Assembly (NCBI RefSeq): GCF_001905655.1
Contig: NZ_JMHT01000050.1
Location: 1-44,603 of the forward strand
From: Mycobacterium sp. ST-F2
GTDB lineage: Bacteria; Actinomycetota; Actinomycetes; Mycobacteriales; Mycobacteriaceae
DNA: 44,603 bases
Reading direction: 5' to 3'
A program made the translations under genes and the position numbers. Below, piece by piece: positions 1 through 7,413 of this stretch (position 1 is the first letter of the stretch; each line of letters begins with the position of its first letter). Under the pieces are notes generated by a model. That model was not told the DNA's origin and made no database searches. It worked only from the letters and a program-made list of their open reading frames with translations.

Positions 1-248
1 AACGGAGGTCGCCTGAAACAAGCCGATCCACAGGTATTGACAATTCCTCGTTCTCCGAGCCCGGAGAACAGGCCGGTGACCATGATGTCCGACATCGAGC
101 CGATCGAGAAAGCGCCGAAGAACGCCAGTACTCCGACGATGATTCCGTCGATGACTCGTGCGAAGAAGCGGGGCAGCAGGTCGCCGGGATGCACCGGGGT
201 GGGTGCGCCGTAAGCGCCCGAGGTTGGGTAGTTCTCGCCATAGGTCAT
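1..248 (-). CDS. RDD family membrane protein, N-terminal part (cut by window edge)
   Basis: Starts at the ATG whose complement is 246-248 and runs off the left end; 82 codons are visible. The first 20 residues are Gly/Pro/Tyr-rich. They lead into LLPRFFARVIDGIIVGVLAF, the typical first helix of the RDD family, in which an Arg and an Asp lie in a transmembrane segment (R27 and D34 region). RDD proteins are small polytopic membrane proteins of uncertain, possibly transport-related, role. The gene begins 9 bp after the stop of the secreted serine hydrolase upstream, so the two are probably co-transcribed. The visible residues after about 65 are less typical of the family, and the C-terminal helices cannot be checked. 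Confidence 0.7.
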   Translation of the reverse strand, partial: MTYGENYPTSGAYGAPTPVHPGDLLPRFFARVIDGIIVGVLAFFGAFSIGSMSDIMVTGLFSGLGERGIVNTCGSACFRRPP

Positions 249-257
249 GGCGTCAAT

Positions 258-1067
258 TTACTGCCGATCGGCCAGCAATATCTGGCTTAGCCGCGTAGTG
301 GTGGCCTGGCCGTCCGCATTGCCGCCGGCGCCGTTCAGTGCGTTCATCACCGCAAGCGTGAAACGCTGTCCGGGACCGGCGAATCCGACGGTGTTGGTGA
401 CCCAGCCGCCCTGCTCGTCGGACCAGCCGTCCTTGTTGCCGGGCGCCATGTTCGGTCCGGCGCCCCAGACACCCCACTGCTGGATCGGGTCGACGTGCTG
501 CATGGCGTCCACGATCCAGGCGGTCTCATTGGGCCGCAGCTTGGTCAGCATGTAGTTGACCATCTGGTCCAGATCGTCGGTGGTCGACTTCTGAAAACCC
601 CAGTAGGGGAACATGTCTCCGAATCCGCGCTGTGGTTGCACCCGGGTCATGCCGAAATGCGGGAAGTCGTTGTTGAAGATGGTGTGGTCGGGTCCGCCGT
701 ACCGGGTCCACAGGGTGTCGGCGGCGTCGTTGTCCGAGGTGTGCAGCATCTTGCCCATCAGGGCGATGTCGTTGTCGGTGAGTCGCAGTAGCCCGGCGCT
801 CTGTCGGGCGAACAGGTCCACCACCATGCCGAGCTTGATGGTCGAGGCCGTCCACACCATGTCTCCGGCATGCGAATTGCGGTATACGGCACCGGTTCTG
901 CGGTCACGGAGCACGTAGCCGACCGTGCCCGGCCGGGTCGCGAGGTAGGCGTCCGCCGCGGCGACGCGTTGCCGAGCGTCGCAGGCGCCCGTGCATTCGG
1001 CCTGTGCGGTCGGCAGCACAGGGCCGGCCAGCAGTGCCGCGACCAGCGCCGCCCTGATCAGTTTCAC
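258..1067 (-). CDS. Secreted beta-lactamase-like serine hydrolase
   Basis: 269 residues from a GTG with a GGGAG ribosome site just upstream. Residues 1-23 are a Sec signal peptide with an AQA cleavage site. The mature part carries the motif order of class A beta-lactamases and PBP-like transpeptidases: S75-T-I-K78 (SxxK), S111-D-N113 (SxN) and K212-D-G214 where KTG/KSG is usual. Mycobacteria have secreted or lipoprotein relatives of this fold (LppW-like) with no proven lactamase activity. The Asp in the third motif and the lack of an obvious omega-loop ExxxN make true lactam hydrolysis doubtful. A cell-wall or signalling role is as likely. Co-transcribed with the RDD gene that follows 9 bp later. 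Confidence 0.75.
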   Translation of the reverse strand: MKLIRAALVAALLAGPVLPTAQAECTGACDARQRVAAADAYLATRPGTVGYVLRDRRTGAVYRNSHAGDMVWTASTIKLGMVVDLFARQSAGLLRLTDNDIALMGKMLHTSDNDAADTLWTRYGGPDHTIFNNDFPHFGMTRVQPQRGFGDMFPYWGFQKSTTDDLDQMVNYMLTKLRPNETAWIVDAMQHVDPIQQWGVWGAGPNMAPGNKDGWSDEQGGWVTNTVGFAGPGQRFTLAVMNALNGAGGNADGQATTTRLSQILLADRQ

Positions 1068-1104
1068 GCGGTGGTCTCCCAGATCTCGGTCGTTGTCATT
1101 CGGT

Positions 1105-2019
1105 TCAGACGGCTTCCGGACGAGGCCACGTCGGCAGCGGAACCGGCCCGTCGCCGGGGCGCAGCCGGTCCAGAACCGCCCGCAGCGGTGGCCAATTCGT
1201 GCGTCCCTTCCGGGTGACGGCGTAGGCCGTGTGGATCACCGTCGGCCCGACCAGCGGAACCACTTTGATGCCCGCGCTCGTCGGCCGTTCCAGTGGCAGC
1301 AGTCCGACGCCGTATCCGGCGACGATGAGATCCTCGACCAGTTCCAGGCTGTCGATCTGGTGGGCGATGCGCGGGGTGAATCCGCTCAGCGCACCCAGCG
1401 TGCGGACGGCGTCCTCGTCAGCGGTGTTGCGGGAGTTGACGATCCACGTCCGGTCCGCGTAGTCGGACAGCTCGGCGGGTCCGTTGGCCTCGTCGGCCGG
1501 CAGCCCCAGCCCCCACGGAATCGACCACAGTGCAAAGCCTTCCAGCAGCGGGCTGGGTGATGCCGGGGCCAGGTTGTAGTCGTAGGTCAGCGCCAGATCG
1601 AGGTCATCGTCGGTGAGTAGCGCGAACGCCTCGATGGGCTCGTATTCGCTTATGGCGACGTCGATTCCGGGATGGTCGCGGGTTAGCTCCGCCAGGATCG
1701 GTAGCAGCGAGACGCGGATACCGGTGGCGAACCCACCGATCCGCAGGGTGCCGACGGGTTCGGCGCCGGAATCGAGGTCCAGCCGCGCCGCGTCGACGGC
1801 GGCCAGGATGGTCACCGCATGGTCGGCCAGGCGCTGTCCTGCCGGTGTCAGCCGGACGCGGCGCCCCTCCGGTTCGATCAGCTGCGTACCGGTCTCCTTT
1901 GCCAGCGCGGCGATCTGTTGCGACACCGTCGACGTCGTCAGATTGAGGTTCTCGGCGACCGCTCGCATGGACCCGAGGCGCGACAGGGCCAGCAGGAGGC
2001 GCAGTCGGCGGGTGTCCAT
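1105..2019 (-). CDS. LysR-family transcriptional regulator
   Basis: 304 residues. The N-terminal winged HTH is clear: residues 1-60 contain LLLALSRLGSMRAVAENLNL and TTSTVSQQIAALAKETGTQL, the LysR recognition helix and wing. Residues from about 90 on form the periplasmic-binding-like effector domain. The gene is divergent from a thioesterase gene, 67 bp away, and the space between holds a perfect 16-bp palindrome (2041-2056). The usual LysR arrangement (autorepression, activation of the divergent gene) would fit. The effector is unknown, and the neighbouring thioesterase suggests an acyl or acyl-CoA ligand only by context. Confidence 0.9.
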   Translation of the reverse strand: MDTRRLRLLLALSRLGSMRAVAENLNLTTSTVSQQIAALAKETGTQLIEPEGRRVRLTPAGQRLADHAVTILAAVDAARLDLDSGAEPVGTLRIGGFATGIRVSLLPILAELTRDHPGIDVAISEYEPIEAFALLTDDDLDLALTYDYNLAPASPSPLLEGFALWSIPWGLGLPADEANGPAELSDYADRTWIVNSRNTADEDAVRTLGALSGFTPRIAHQIDSLELVEDLIVAGYGVGLLPLERPTSAGIKVVPLVGPTVIHTAYAVTRKGRTNWPPLRAVLDRLRPGDGPVPLPTWPRPEAV

Positions 2020-2040
2020 CCACCCATTGTCCAGGGATTC

Positions 2041-2056
2041 TGCACAGTTCTGTGCA
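2041..2056. promoter_or_regulatory. Palindromic operator between LysR and thioesterase genes
   Basis: TGCACAGTTCTGTGCA is a perfect inverted repeat with 7-bp arms and a 2-bp centre. It lies 21 bp upstream of the LysR start and 30 bp upstream of the first possible thioesterase start. The position suits a LysR binding site serving both directions. An AT-rich stretch at 2071-2082 may hold the thioesterase -10 region. Confidence 0.55.
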
Positions 2057-2086
2057 ATCCGCCCCGAAGTTATGAATATTTAGCCG

Positions 2087-2938
2087 ATGTGCGACGATCC
2101 GAAAATGACCGCACGCCCTGCCCACTTCACCCCGATCGACGATGATCGGGTTCAACCGACCCGGTTGGCGCAGAGCCTGTGGGGTGAAGACCACCTCAAC
2201 GGTCCCGCGGTGGTCGGGCTCGCCGCCCACGCCCTCGAGACTGCGTTCGGGCTGCCGGACTTCCTGCCGGCCCGGCTGACGGTCGACCTGTTCCGCGCCG
2301 CCCGTGGGGTGCCGACGACGACCGTCGTGACGTTGGTCCGCGACGGCCGGCGGGTGCGCAACTCCGAGTGCGATGTGGTGCAGGACGGTGTCACTGTGGC
2401 CCGGGCCACCCTGGTGCAGTACCGCCTCGCTGAGGCACCTCCCGGCCAGGAGTGGTTCCGGACAACGGATTTCACGCCGCCCGAGGTGGTCGATGACGGC
2501 CTTGCACCCTATCTCAACAGTGGCGGTGAGGGCTGGACACGCGCCATCCTCGATCATCAGAACGCGAGCCGGAAGCGCTACGTCAACCGGGCCATCGATG
2601 TCATCGAGGGCCAGGCGAACAGCCCGTTCGTCCGGGCCGCCGTGACGGCTGAGGGCACCAGCCTGGTGACCAATATGGGTACTGCCGGCGTCGGGTACAT
2701 CAACGGCGACCTGACCGTGGCGTTGTCCCGGCTGCCGCAGGACGATTGGGTCGGAGTCGAGGCCGACTCGCACTGGGCGGCGCGCGGCATCGCGGTCGGC
2801 ACCACGACGCTGTACGACAGCGCCGGACCGTTCGGAACGGGCCTGACCACGGCGGTCAGCAATCCGGGCGCGCAGATCGACTTCGCCCACAGCCGGTTCC
2901 CCGACCGGATCAGGCGGGACGCTTCCTCGGCCTTCTGA
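2087..2938 (+). CDS. Acyl-CoA thioesterase-like protein (double hotdog)
   Basis: 283 residues from 2087; an in-frame ATG at 2105 (MTARPAHFTPIDDDRVQPT) fits the family start as well or better. Neither has a ribosome site, so the mRNA may be leaderless. The sequence follows the TesB/acyl-CoA thioesterase double-hotdog pattern. An N-terminal hotdog (residues about 20-120) has the helix GPAVVGLAAHALETAFG and the strand PARLTVDLFRAARGVPTTTV. A second half (about 180-283) includes SHWAARGIAVGTTTLYDSAGP, the usual C-terminal block. Such proteins hydrolyse acyl-CoA esters in the cytoplasm. Control by the divergent LysR gene is inferred from position. Acyl chain preference cannot be read from the sequence. 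Confidence 0.75.
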   Translation: MCDDPKMTARPAHFTPIDDDRVQPTRLAQSLWGEDHLNGPAVVGLAAHALETAFGLPDFLPARLTVDLFRAARGVPTTTVVTLVRDGRRVRNSECDVVQDGVTVARATLVQYRLAEAPPGQEWFRTTDFTPPEVVDDGLAPYLNSGGEGWTRAILDHQNASRKRYVNRAIDVIEGQANSPFVRAAVTAEGTSLVTNMGTAGVGYINGDLTVALSRLPQDDWVGVEADSHWAARGIAVGTTTLYDSAGPFGTGLTTAVSNPGAQIDFAHSRFPDRIRRDASSAF

Positions 2939-2984
2939 CGGCCGGCGATCGCCTGCTTCATTTCATTCATGATTCACGAACGAT

Positions 2985-3009
2985 ATGTCCATGATTATCA
3001 CGTGGACAT
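2985..3009. promoter_or_regulatory. Inverted repeat upstream of exporter/permease operon
   Basis: ATGTCCA (2985-2991) and TGGACAT (3003-3009) are perfect 7-bp arms around an 11-bp AT-rich spacer. The repeat lies 31 bp upstream of the EamA gene in a locally AT-rich patch. It has the size and position of a repressor or activator site for the EamA-NCS1 pair. A weak transcription terminator for the upstream thioesterase gene is less likely because the arms are short. Confidence 0.4.
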
Positions 3010-3039
3010 GAACATTCTGGTTCCCGTTCAATACAACAC

Positions 3040-3924
3040 ATGACCACCGCAGCGGCGCGCAACGGCGCACTCATGACCGTCGCTTCCATGATGTCGGTGC
3101 AGTTGGGTGCCGCCCTCGCGGTGAAACTGATGGACGGCATCGGACCGGCCGGGGTGTCCTTGCTGCGCCTGGCGTGGGCCGGTGCCTTGATGCTGCTGTT
3201 CGTCCGGCCGCGGCCGGCGTCGTTCACCCGGTCCGCGTTCGTGTCGTGCGTCATGCTGGGCGTTGCGACGGCCGGCTTCACGCTGCTGTTCATGTTCGCG
3301 GTGTCCCGTATTCCCCTCGGTACCGCGAGCGCGCTGGAATACCTTGGTCCCCTTGCCATCGCGGTGACCCAGGGACGCGGTCGTGGCCGGTGGCTGTTCC
3401 CGGCGATGGCCGGCACCGGCGTCGTCCTGCTGACCGAACCGTGGGCCGCCGCCGTCGATCCCGTGGGTGTGCTGGCGGCACTGGGATCGGCCGTCTGCCT
3501 CGGTGCGTACATCCTGCTGACCCAGCGCGTTGGTGATGAGGTCACCGGCATCACCGGGCTTGCGGTATCCATGCCGGTCGCCGGGCTGGTCGTGACCATG
3601 GTGGCCGGGCCTTCGGTCATCGGTCACCTGACACCGCACCTGCTCATCGCGGGCCTGGGCCTGGCCATCCTGTTGCCGGTCATCCCGTTCACCCTGGAGA
3701 TGCTGGCCCTGCAGCGGGTCACCGCCGCGGCGTTCGGCACGCTGATGAGTCTCGAGCCGGCGTTCGCCATGCTGCTGGGCCTGCTGATCCTGCACCAGGT
3801 GCCGGGGCTGGCTGCCCTCGCGGGAATCGGACTCGTCGTGCTCGCCGGCATCGGTGCCGCCCGAGCCGGGGCCCGACCCGCCGCCGAGTCCGGTCATCGC
3901 GAACCTGCCCTCGTGATCGAATAG
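3040..3924 (+). CDS. EamA (DMT superfamily) transporter
   Basis: 294 residues, almost entirely hydrophobic, with about ten predicted membrane helices in two homologous EamA halves (about 10-140 and 150-285). The second half contains FGTLMSLEPAFAMLLGLLIL, the typical RhtA-type EamA block. RhtA-like members export threonine, homoserine and other small metabolites, but no substrate can be assigned here. No ribosome site precedes the ATG. The NCS1 permease gene starts 5 bp after the stop, so the two should form one transcript. The residues after about 280 are a soluble tail. Confidence 0.85.
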   Translation: MTTAAARNGALMTVASMMSVQLGAALAVKLMDGIGPAGVSLLRLAWAGALMLLFVRPRPASFTRSAFVSCVMLGVATAGFTLLFMFAVSRIPLGTASALEYLGPLAIAVTQGRGRGRWLFPAMAGTGVVLLTEPWAAAVDPVGVLAALGSAVCLGAYILLTQRVGDEVTGITGLAVSMPVAGLVVTMVAGPSVIGHLTPHLLIAGLGLAILLPVIPFTLEMLALQRVTAAAFGTLMSLEPAFAMLLGLLILHQVPGLAALAGIGLVVLAGIGAARAGARPAAESGHREPALVIE

Positions 3925-3929
3925 GGGGC

Positions 3930-5303
3930 ATGACGCCACAGGCCACCGCGCTCAACGCCACACCGTTCACCGGTCACACACCCAGCCGCGCCGGCGACAT
4001 GTCGGTGGAAACGCATGGCATCGCGCCGGTTCCGGCCGACCGCAGGTACGGCACCCCGGGCCGGCTGTTCACCGTGTGGTTCGCCCCGCAGATCAACATG
4101 ACGTGCGTCTTCACCGGTGCCATGATCGGCGCACTGGGCCTGGGGTTCTGGCTCTCGATGCTGGCGATGGTCATCGGCACGGTCCTCGGGTCACTGGTGG
4201 TGGGCTATCTGTCCACGCTGGGTCCGCGCACCGGCACCGCGCAATTGCCCGGTGCGCGCATGGCTTTCGGTGGCCTGATCGCGGTTCCCGCTGTCCTGCA
4301 ATGGCTCTCGTCGGTGGCGTGGGACGCGCTGGTCGGCCTGTTCGGCGGTGAAGCGCTCGCGGTCCTGCTCGGCATTCCCTTCTGGGTGGCCGTGCTGATC
4401 GTGTTGGGCGTGCAGGGCGCCGTCGGCTTCGTCGGCTATGAGTTGATCCACCGGCTGCAGGCCGTCCTCACCGTGGTGCTGTTCGCGACGTTCGTCGTGT
4501 TCGCCGTCAAACTCGTTGGCGGACACCAGGTCGTGACGCCGGCCACCGCGCACGGCGCGGATCTCACCGGCGCCTTCGTACTCGCGGTGACCATCGCACT
4601 GAGCCTGGCCGTGTCGTGGGCCAGCTACGCCGCGGACTTCAGCCGCTACCTTCCGGCCGATTCCGCGCCGCGCAAGGTGTTCGCGTTCAGCTTCGCCGGG
4701 CTGGCCCTCGCGTACGTTTTCGTCGAGACCATCGGCATCGCCGCGGGCAGCCTCATCACCGACCAGACCGCCGAGGGCGTGCGCTCGGTCATGGGCGGGG
4801 GAGCACTGGGTGCCGTCGCACTACTCATCATCGCGCTGGCGTCGATCGGTTCGGGTGTGATGAACGACTACAGCGGGTCGCTCGCGCTGCAGACGCTGGG
4901 CGTGCGCGTGCGCCGGCCGGTGTCTGCGCTGGTGGTGACGACGCTGGCGTTCGGGCTGATCCTGTGGCTTCACACCGGTGACACCGCAACCCGATTCACC
5001 AATGTGCTGCTGCTGATCAGCTACTGGATCCCGGCCTTCGCGGCCATCGTGATCGTCGACTGGCGCCGGCGCAGCCGCGGCCGGCAGACCGTGGACCCCG
5101 CCGCGGAGACGACGCCGCGCGCCGACGCCGTTGCCGCTCTGGTCGCGTTCGTGGTGGCCTACGGCGCGGCGATCCCGTTCATGGACACCACGCTGCTGCA
5201 GGGACCGGTCGCCGTGGCGTGGCACGGCGCCGACATCGCCTATTTCGTGAATTTCATTGTCGCGCTGGTGATCTACGGGGGCTACCGGCGCCTGCGCGCT
5301 TAG
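3930..5303 (+). CDS. NCS1-family purine-cytosine permease
   Basis: 457 residues with about twelve membrane helices. An N-terminal soluble segment (1-40) leads to VWFAPQINMTCVFTGAMIGA, the first NCS1 helix with its polar Asn/Gln pair. The protein continues with GTAQLPGARMAFG and SYAADFSRYLP, which are diagnostic of the cytosine/purine branch (CodB/Fcy2-like). It should import a nucleobase or a related heterocycle with a cation. A GGGGG ribosome site lies 4 nt upstream of the ATG. It is the distal gene of the EamA operon. The 3' end overlaps the tail of the convergent small secreted protein gene by 4 bp. Confidence 0.85.
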   Translation: MTPQATALNATPFTGHTPSRAGDMSVETHGIAPVPADRRYGTPGRLFTVWFAPQINMTCVFTGAMIGALGLGFWLSMLAMVIGTVLGSLVVGYLSTLGPRTGTAQLPGARMAFGGLIAVPAVLQWLSSVAWDALVGLFGGEALAVLLGIPFWVAVLIVLGVQGAVGFVGYELIHRLQAVLTVVLFATFVVFAVKLVGGHQVVTPATAHGADLTGAFVLAVTIALSLAVSWASYAADFSRYLPADSAPRKVFAFSFAGLALAYVFVETIGIAAGSLITDQTAEGVRSVMGGGALGAVALLIIALASIGSGVMNDYSGSLALQTLGVRVRRPVSALVVTTLAFGLILWLHTGDTATRFTNVLLLISYWIPAFAAIVIVDWRRRSRGRQTVDPAAETTPRADAVAALVAFVVAYGAAIPFMDTTLLQGPVAVAWHGADIAYFVNFIVALVIYGGYRRLRA

Positions 5304-5590
5304 GGCCCGTCGCACTTCTGGCCGGGTGGCGGGGCCGCCTCCAGACATGGCAGCAGGAGCGTCGCTGACGGCGCGGGCGACTGCGCTGTCGGCTTCGGGG
5401 TCGCCTTGGCGGTGGGGCCCAACCCGACACATCCGAGGTCGATGTTGCCGGTCATGAGGTTCCAGTTGCGGGTCTCCGGGCCGAGTGGGGCGGATGCGCC
5501 GGGTAACGCCCGCGCATCCGGTGCCGGCGCCATGATCCCGGCCGTGCCGAGCACGACCAGAGCCGCGCCGAATGCCTTCGAGGTAGTCAT
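5300..5590 (-). CDS. Small secreted Cys-containing protein, unknown function
   Basis: 96 residues. A strong GAGGAGG ribosome site lies about 7 nt before the ATG, which supports a real gene. Residues 1-28 form a signal peptide ending at ARA or nearby. The mature protein is Pro/Ala-rich with three cysteines in the motifs LGCVGLG, LPCLEAA and QKCDGP. I recognise no family. It starts 72 bp after the epoxide hydrolase stop, so it may be the last gene of that long transcript or have its own promoter. It is convergent with the permease gene and overlaps it by 4 bp. Confidence 0.6.
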   Translation of the reverse strand: MTTSKAFGAALVVLGTAGIMAPAPDARALPGASAPLGPETRNWNLMTGNIDLGCVGLGPTAKATPKPTAQSPAPSATLLLPCLEAAPPPGQKCDGP

Positions 5591-5662
5591 TTCCGTTCCT
5601 CCTCGGGCAGGGATGAACTCGCCCCTATGACGTTAGGCACTCGGCGGCCAGAAGGGAATCAG

Positions 5663-6802
5663 TCAGCGCACCGTAGCGAAGAACGTCCGGACATCATCGA
5701 CGAACAACTCAGGCTGCTCGAATGCGGCGAAGTGACCACCGCGCGGCATTGCGGTCCAGTGGGTGATGTTGTAGCCGGTCTCGCACCAGGACCGCGGTGC
5801 CCGCAGAATCTCTTTCGGGAACGACGCGACGCCGGTGGGCAGCTCGACCTTCGCGCCGCCGCCGAAGACCCGGAAGCTCTCCCAGTACATCCGGGCCGAT
5901 GATGCGCCGGTGGCGGTGGCCCAGTAGATCATCACGTCGTCGAGCATCTCGTCGCGGCTCAGAGCGCTCTCCACATTGCCGTCATGGTCGGTCCACGACC
6001 AGAACTTCTCCACGATCCACGCCAGTTGCGCCACCGGCGAATCGACCAGGCCGTAGCCGACCGTCTGCGGACGGGTGGACTGCTCCTTGGCATAGCCGGA
6101 ATCCACATCCTGGTAGTGCTTCAACGCCGCCAGCGCGTTCTGTTCCTCGGCGGTGAACTCCGTCGTGCCGGCTGCGGGTCGGCCCATGGGCATGTTGGTG
6201 TGAATGGCGATGCAATGACCGACGTTTCGGCCGATCTGGGTGGTCACCGCCGCGCCCCAGTCGCCGCCCTGCGCGCCGTAGCGGCGATAGCCGAGCCGCA
6301 CCATCAGGTCGTCCCACGCCCGCGCGGTCCGCTCGACACCCCAGCCGGTCGCGGTGGGTTTGCCGGAGAAGCCGTAGCCGGGCAGCGACGGACACACCAC
6401 GTGGAAGGCGTCCTCGGCGCGGCCGCCGTGCGCGGTCGGATCGGTCAGCGGCTCGATGATCTTCTGGAATTCGGCGATGGACCCGGGCCAGCCGTGCGTG
6501 ATGATGAGCGGCAGCGCATCGGTGTGCGGGGACCGCTGATGAATGAAATGGATTTCCAGTCCGTCGATTTCGGTGACGTACTGGTCGAACCGGTTGAGCG
6601 CGGCCTCGCGGGCCCGCCAGTCGTATCCGTTCGCCCAGTAGGCGGCCAGCTCGCGGGTGTAGCTCAGCGGGATGCCCTGGCTCCAGTCGTCGACGCACTC
6701 GGCCTCAGGCCAGCGGGTGTTGGTCAGGCGGCGGCGGAGATCGTCCAGGACCTCGTCCGGCACGGCGATCCGGAACGGTGCGATATCAGTCACGGCTGCC
6801 AT
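5663..6802 (-). CDS. Epoxide hydrolase (EHN-type alpha/beta hydrolase)
   Basis: 379 residues. Residues 1-110 are the N-terminal EHN domain of microsomal-type epoxide hydrolases (IAVPDEVLDDLRRRLTNTRW). The alpha/beta hydrolase core follows: HGWPGS at 103-108 (oxyanion hole), GGDWG at 179-183 with the presumed nucleophile D181, and GGHFAAFE at 355-362 with catalytic H357. Two ring-opening tyrosines are expected in the cap; candidates include Y230 and Y237. It would open an epoxide to a diol through a covalent ester. It begins 2 bp after the lutC stop, so it is translationally linked to the lactate-utilisation genes, an unusual partner. It has no signal peptide. Confidence 0.88.
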   Translation of the reverse strand: MAAVTDIAPFRIAVPDEVLDDLRRRLTNTRWPEAECVDDWSQGIPLSYTRELAAYWANGYDWRAREAALNRFDQYVTEIDGLEIHFIHQRSPHTDALPLIITHGWPGSIAEFQKIIEPLTDPTAHGGRAEDAFHVVCPSLPGYGFSGKPTATGWGVERTARAWDDLMVRLGYRRYGAQGGDWGAAVTTQIGRNVGHCIAIHTNMPMGRPAAGTTEFTAEEQNALAALKHYQDVDSGYAKEQSTRPQTVGYGLVDSPVAQLAWIVEKFWSWTDHDGNVESALSRDEMLDDVMIYWATATGASSARMYWESFRVFGGGAKVELPTGVASFPKEILRAPRSWCETGYNITHWTAMPRGGHFAAFEQPELFVDDVRTFFATVR

Positions 6803-6804
6803 TG

Positions 6805-7413
6805 TTACCCCACGATCACCACATCGAGGGTGCGCGGCCCGTGCACGCCCTCGACCCGCTGCAGCTCGATGTCACTCGTCGCGCTCGGTCCCGAGATGAA
6901 CGTCAGCGGTCGCGATGGATCGAGGGCGGCGAAAGCCTGCGGCACGGTGTCGACGATCTGGTCGGCGCGGATGACGCAGACGTGATGGTCGGGCACCAAC
7001 GTCAGCGCGCGCCGGCCTTGCGCCGCAGCGGCATCCAGCACGATGGTGCCGGTCGCCGCGATCCCGAGCGCGCAGCCGGTCACCACCGCGTCGACGCGGT
7101 CCAGCACATCGAGGCCGACGGGAGGCGCGTCGACGACGGTGCGTACAACCGCCACCCAGTCGGAAGGCAGGTCCGCGGGAATGACCGCGGTCCCGGTACC
7201 GACGAGTGCGCCGATGGTCGTGGCCACCGCATCCGGACCGACCCGGTGCACCCGGGCCCGGTAATCCGCCACCGTCTGGGCGAACCGGTCGACGTCACCG
7301 TGGCCGATCAGCGGTTGCCGGTCGTAGTCGCGGGGTACCGGCACCGCGGCGGGCATGCCCGGCCCCAGCGCGGCACGGATCCGGCCCAGCACTGCTGCCC
7401 GTGCATCGCTCAT
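6805..7413 (-). CDS. lutC: Lactate utilisation protein C (LUD domain)
   Basis: 202 residues from the ATG at 7413 (MSDARAAVLGRIRAALG), which overlaps the lutB stop by 4 bp (ATGA). An upstream in-frame extension exists but lies entirely inside lutB and is a shadow. The protein is one LUD domain (about 40-200) containing DAVVTGCALGIAATGTIVLD, the LutC/YkgG signature. With LutA and LutB it forms the iron-sulfur L-lactate dehydrogenase complex, oxidising L-lactate to pyruvate in the cytoplasm or at the membrane. The family assignment is firm; lactate as substrate follows from the complete lutABC set. Confidence 0.9.
   Translation of the reverse strand: MSDARAAVLGRIRAALGPGMPAAVPVPRDYDRQPLIGHGDVDRFAQTVADYRARVHRVGPDAVATTIGALVGTGTAVIPADLPSDWVAVVRTVVDAPPVGLDVLDRVDAVVTGCALGIAATGTIVLDAAAAQGRRALTLVPDHHVCVIRADQIVDTVPQAFAALDPSRPLTFISGPSATSDIELQRVEGVHGPRTLDVVIVG

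Noticed and set aside
3028..3939. Minus-strand frame opposite the EamA transporter
   Set aside because: Gln/Gly/Arg/His-rich composition typical of antisense frames; the plus strand gives ten membrane helices.
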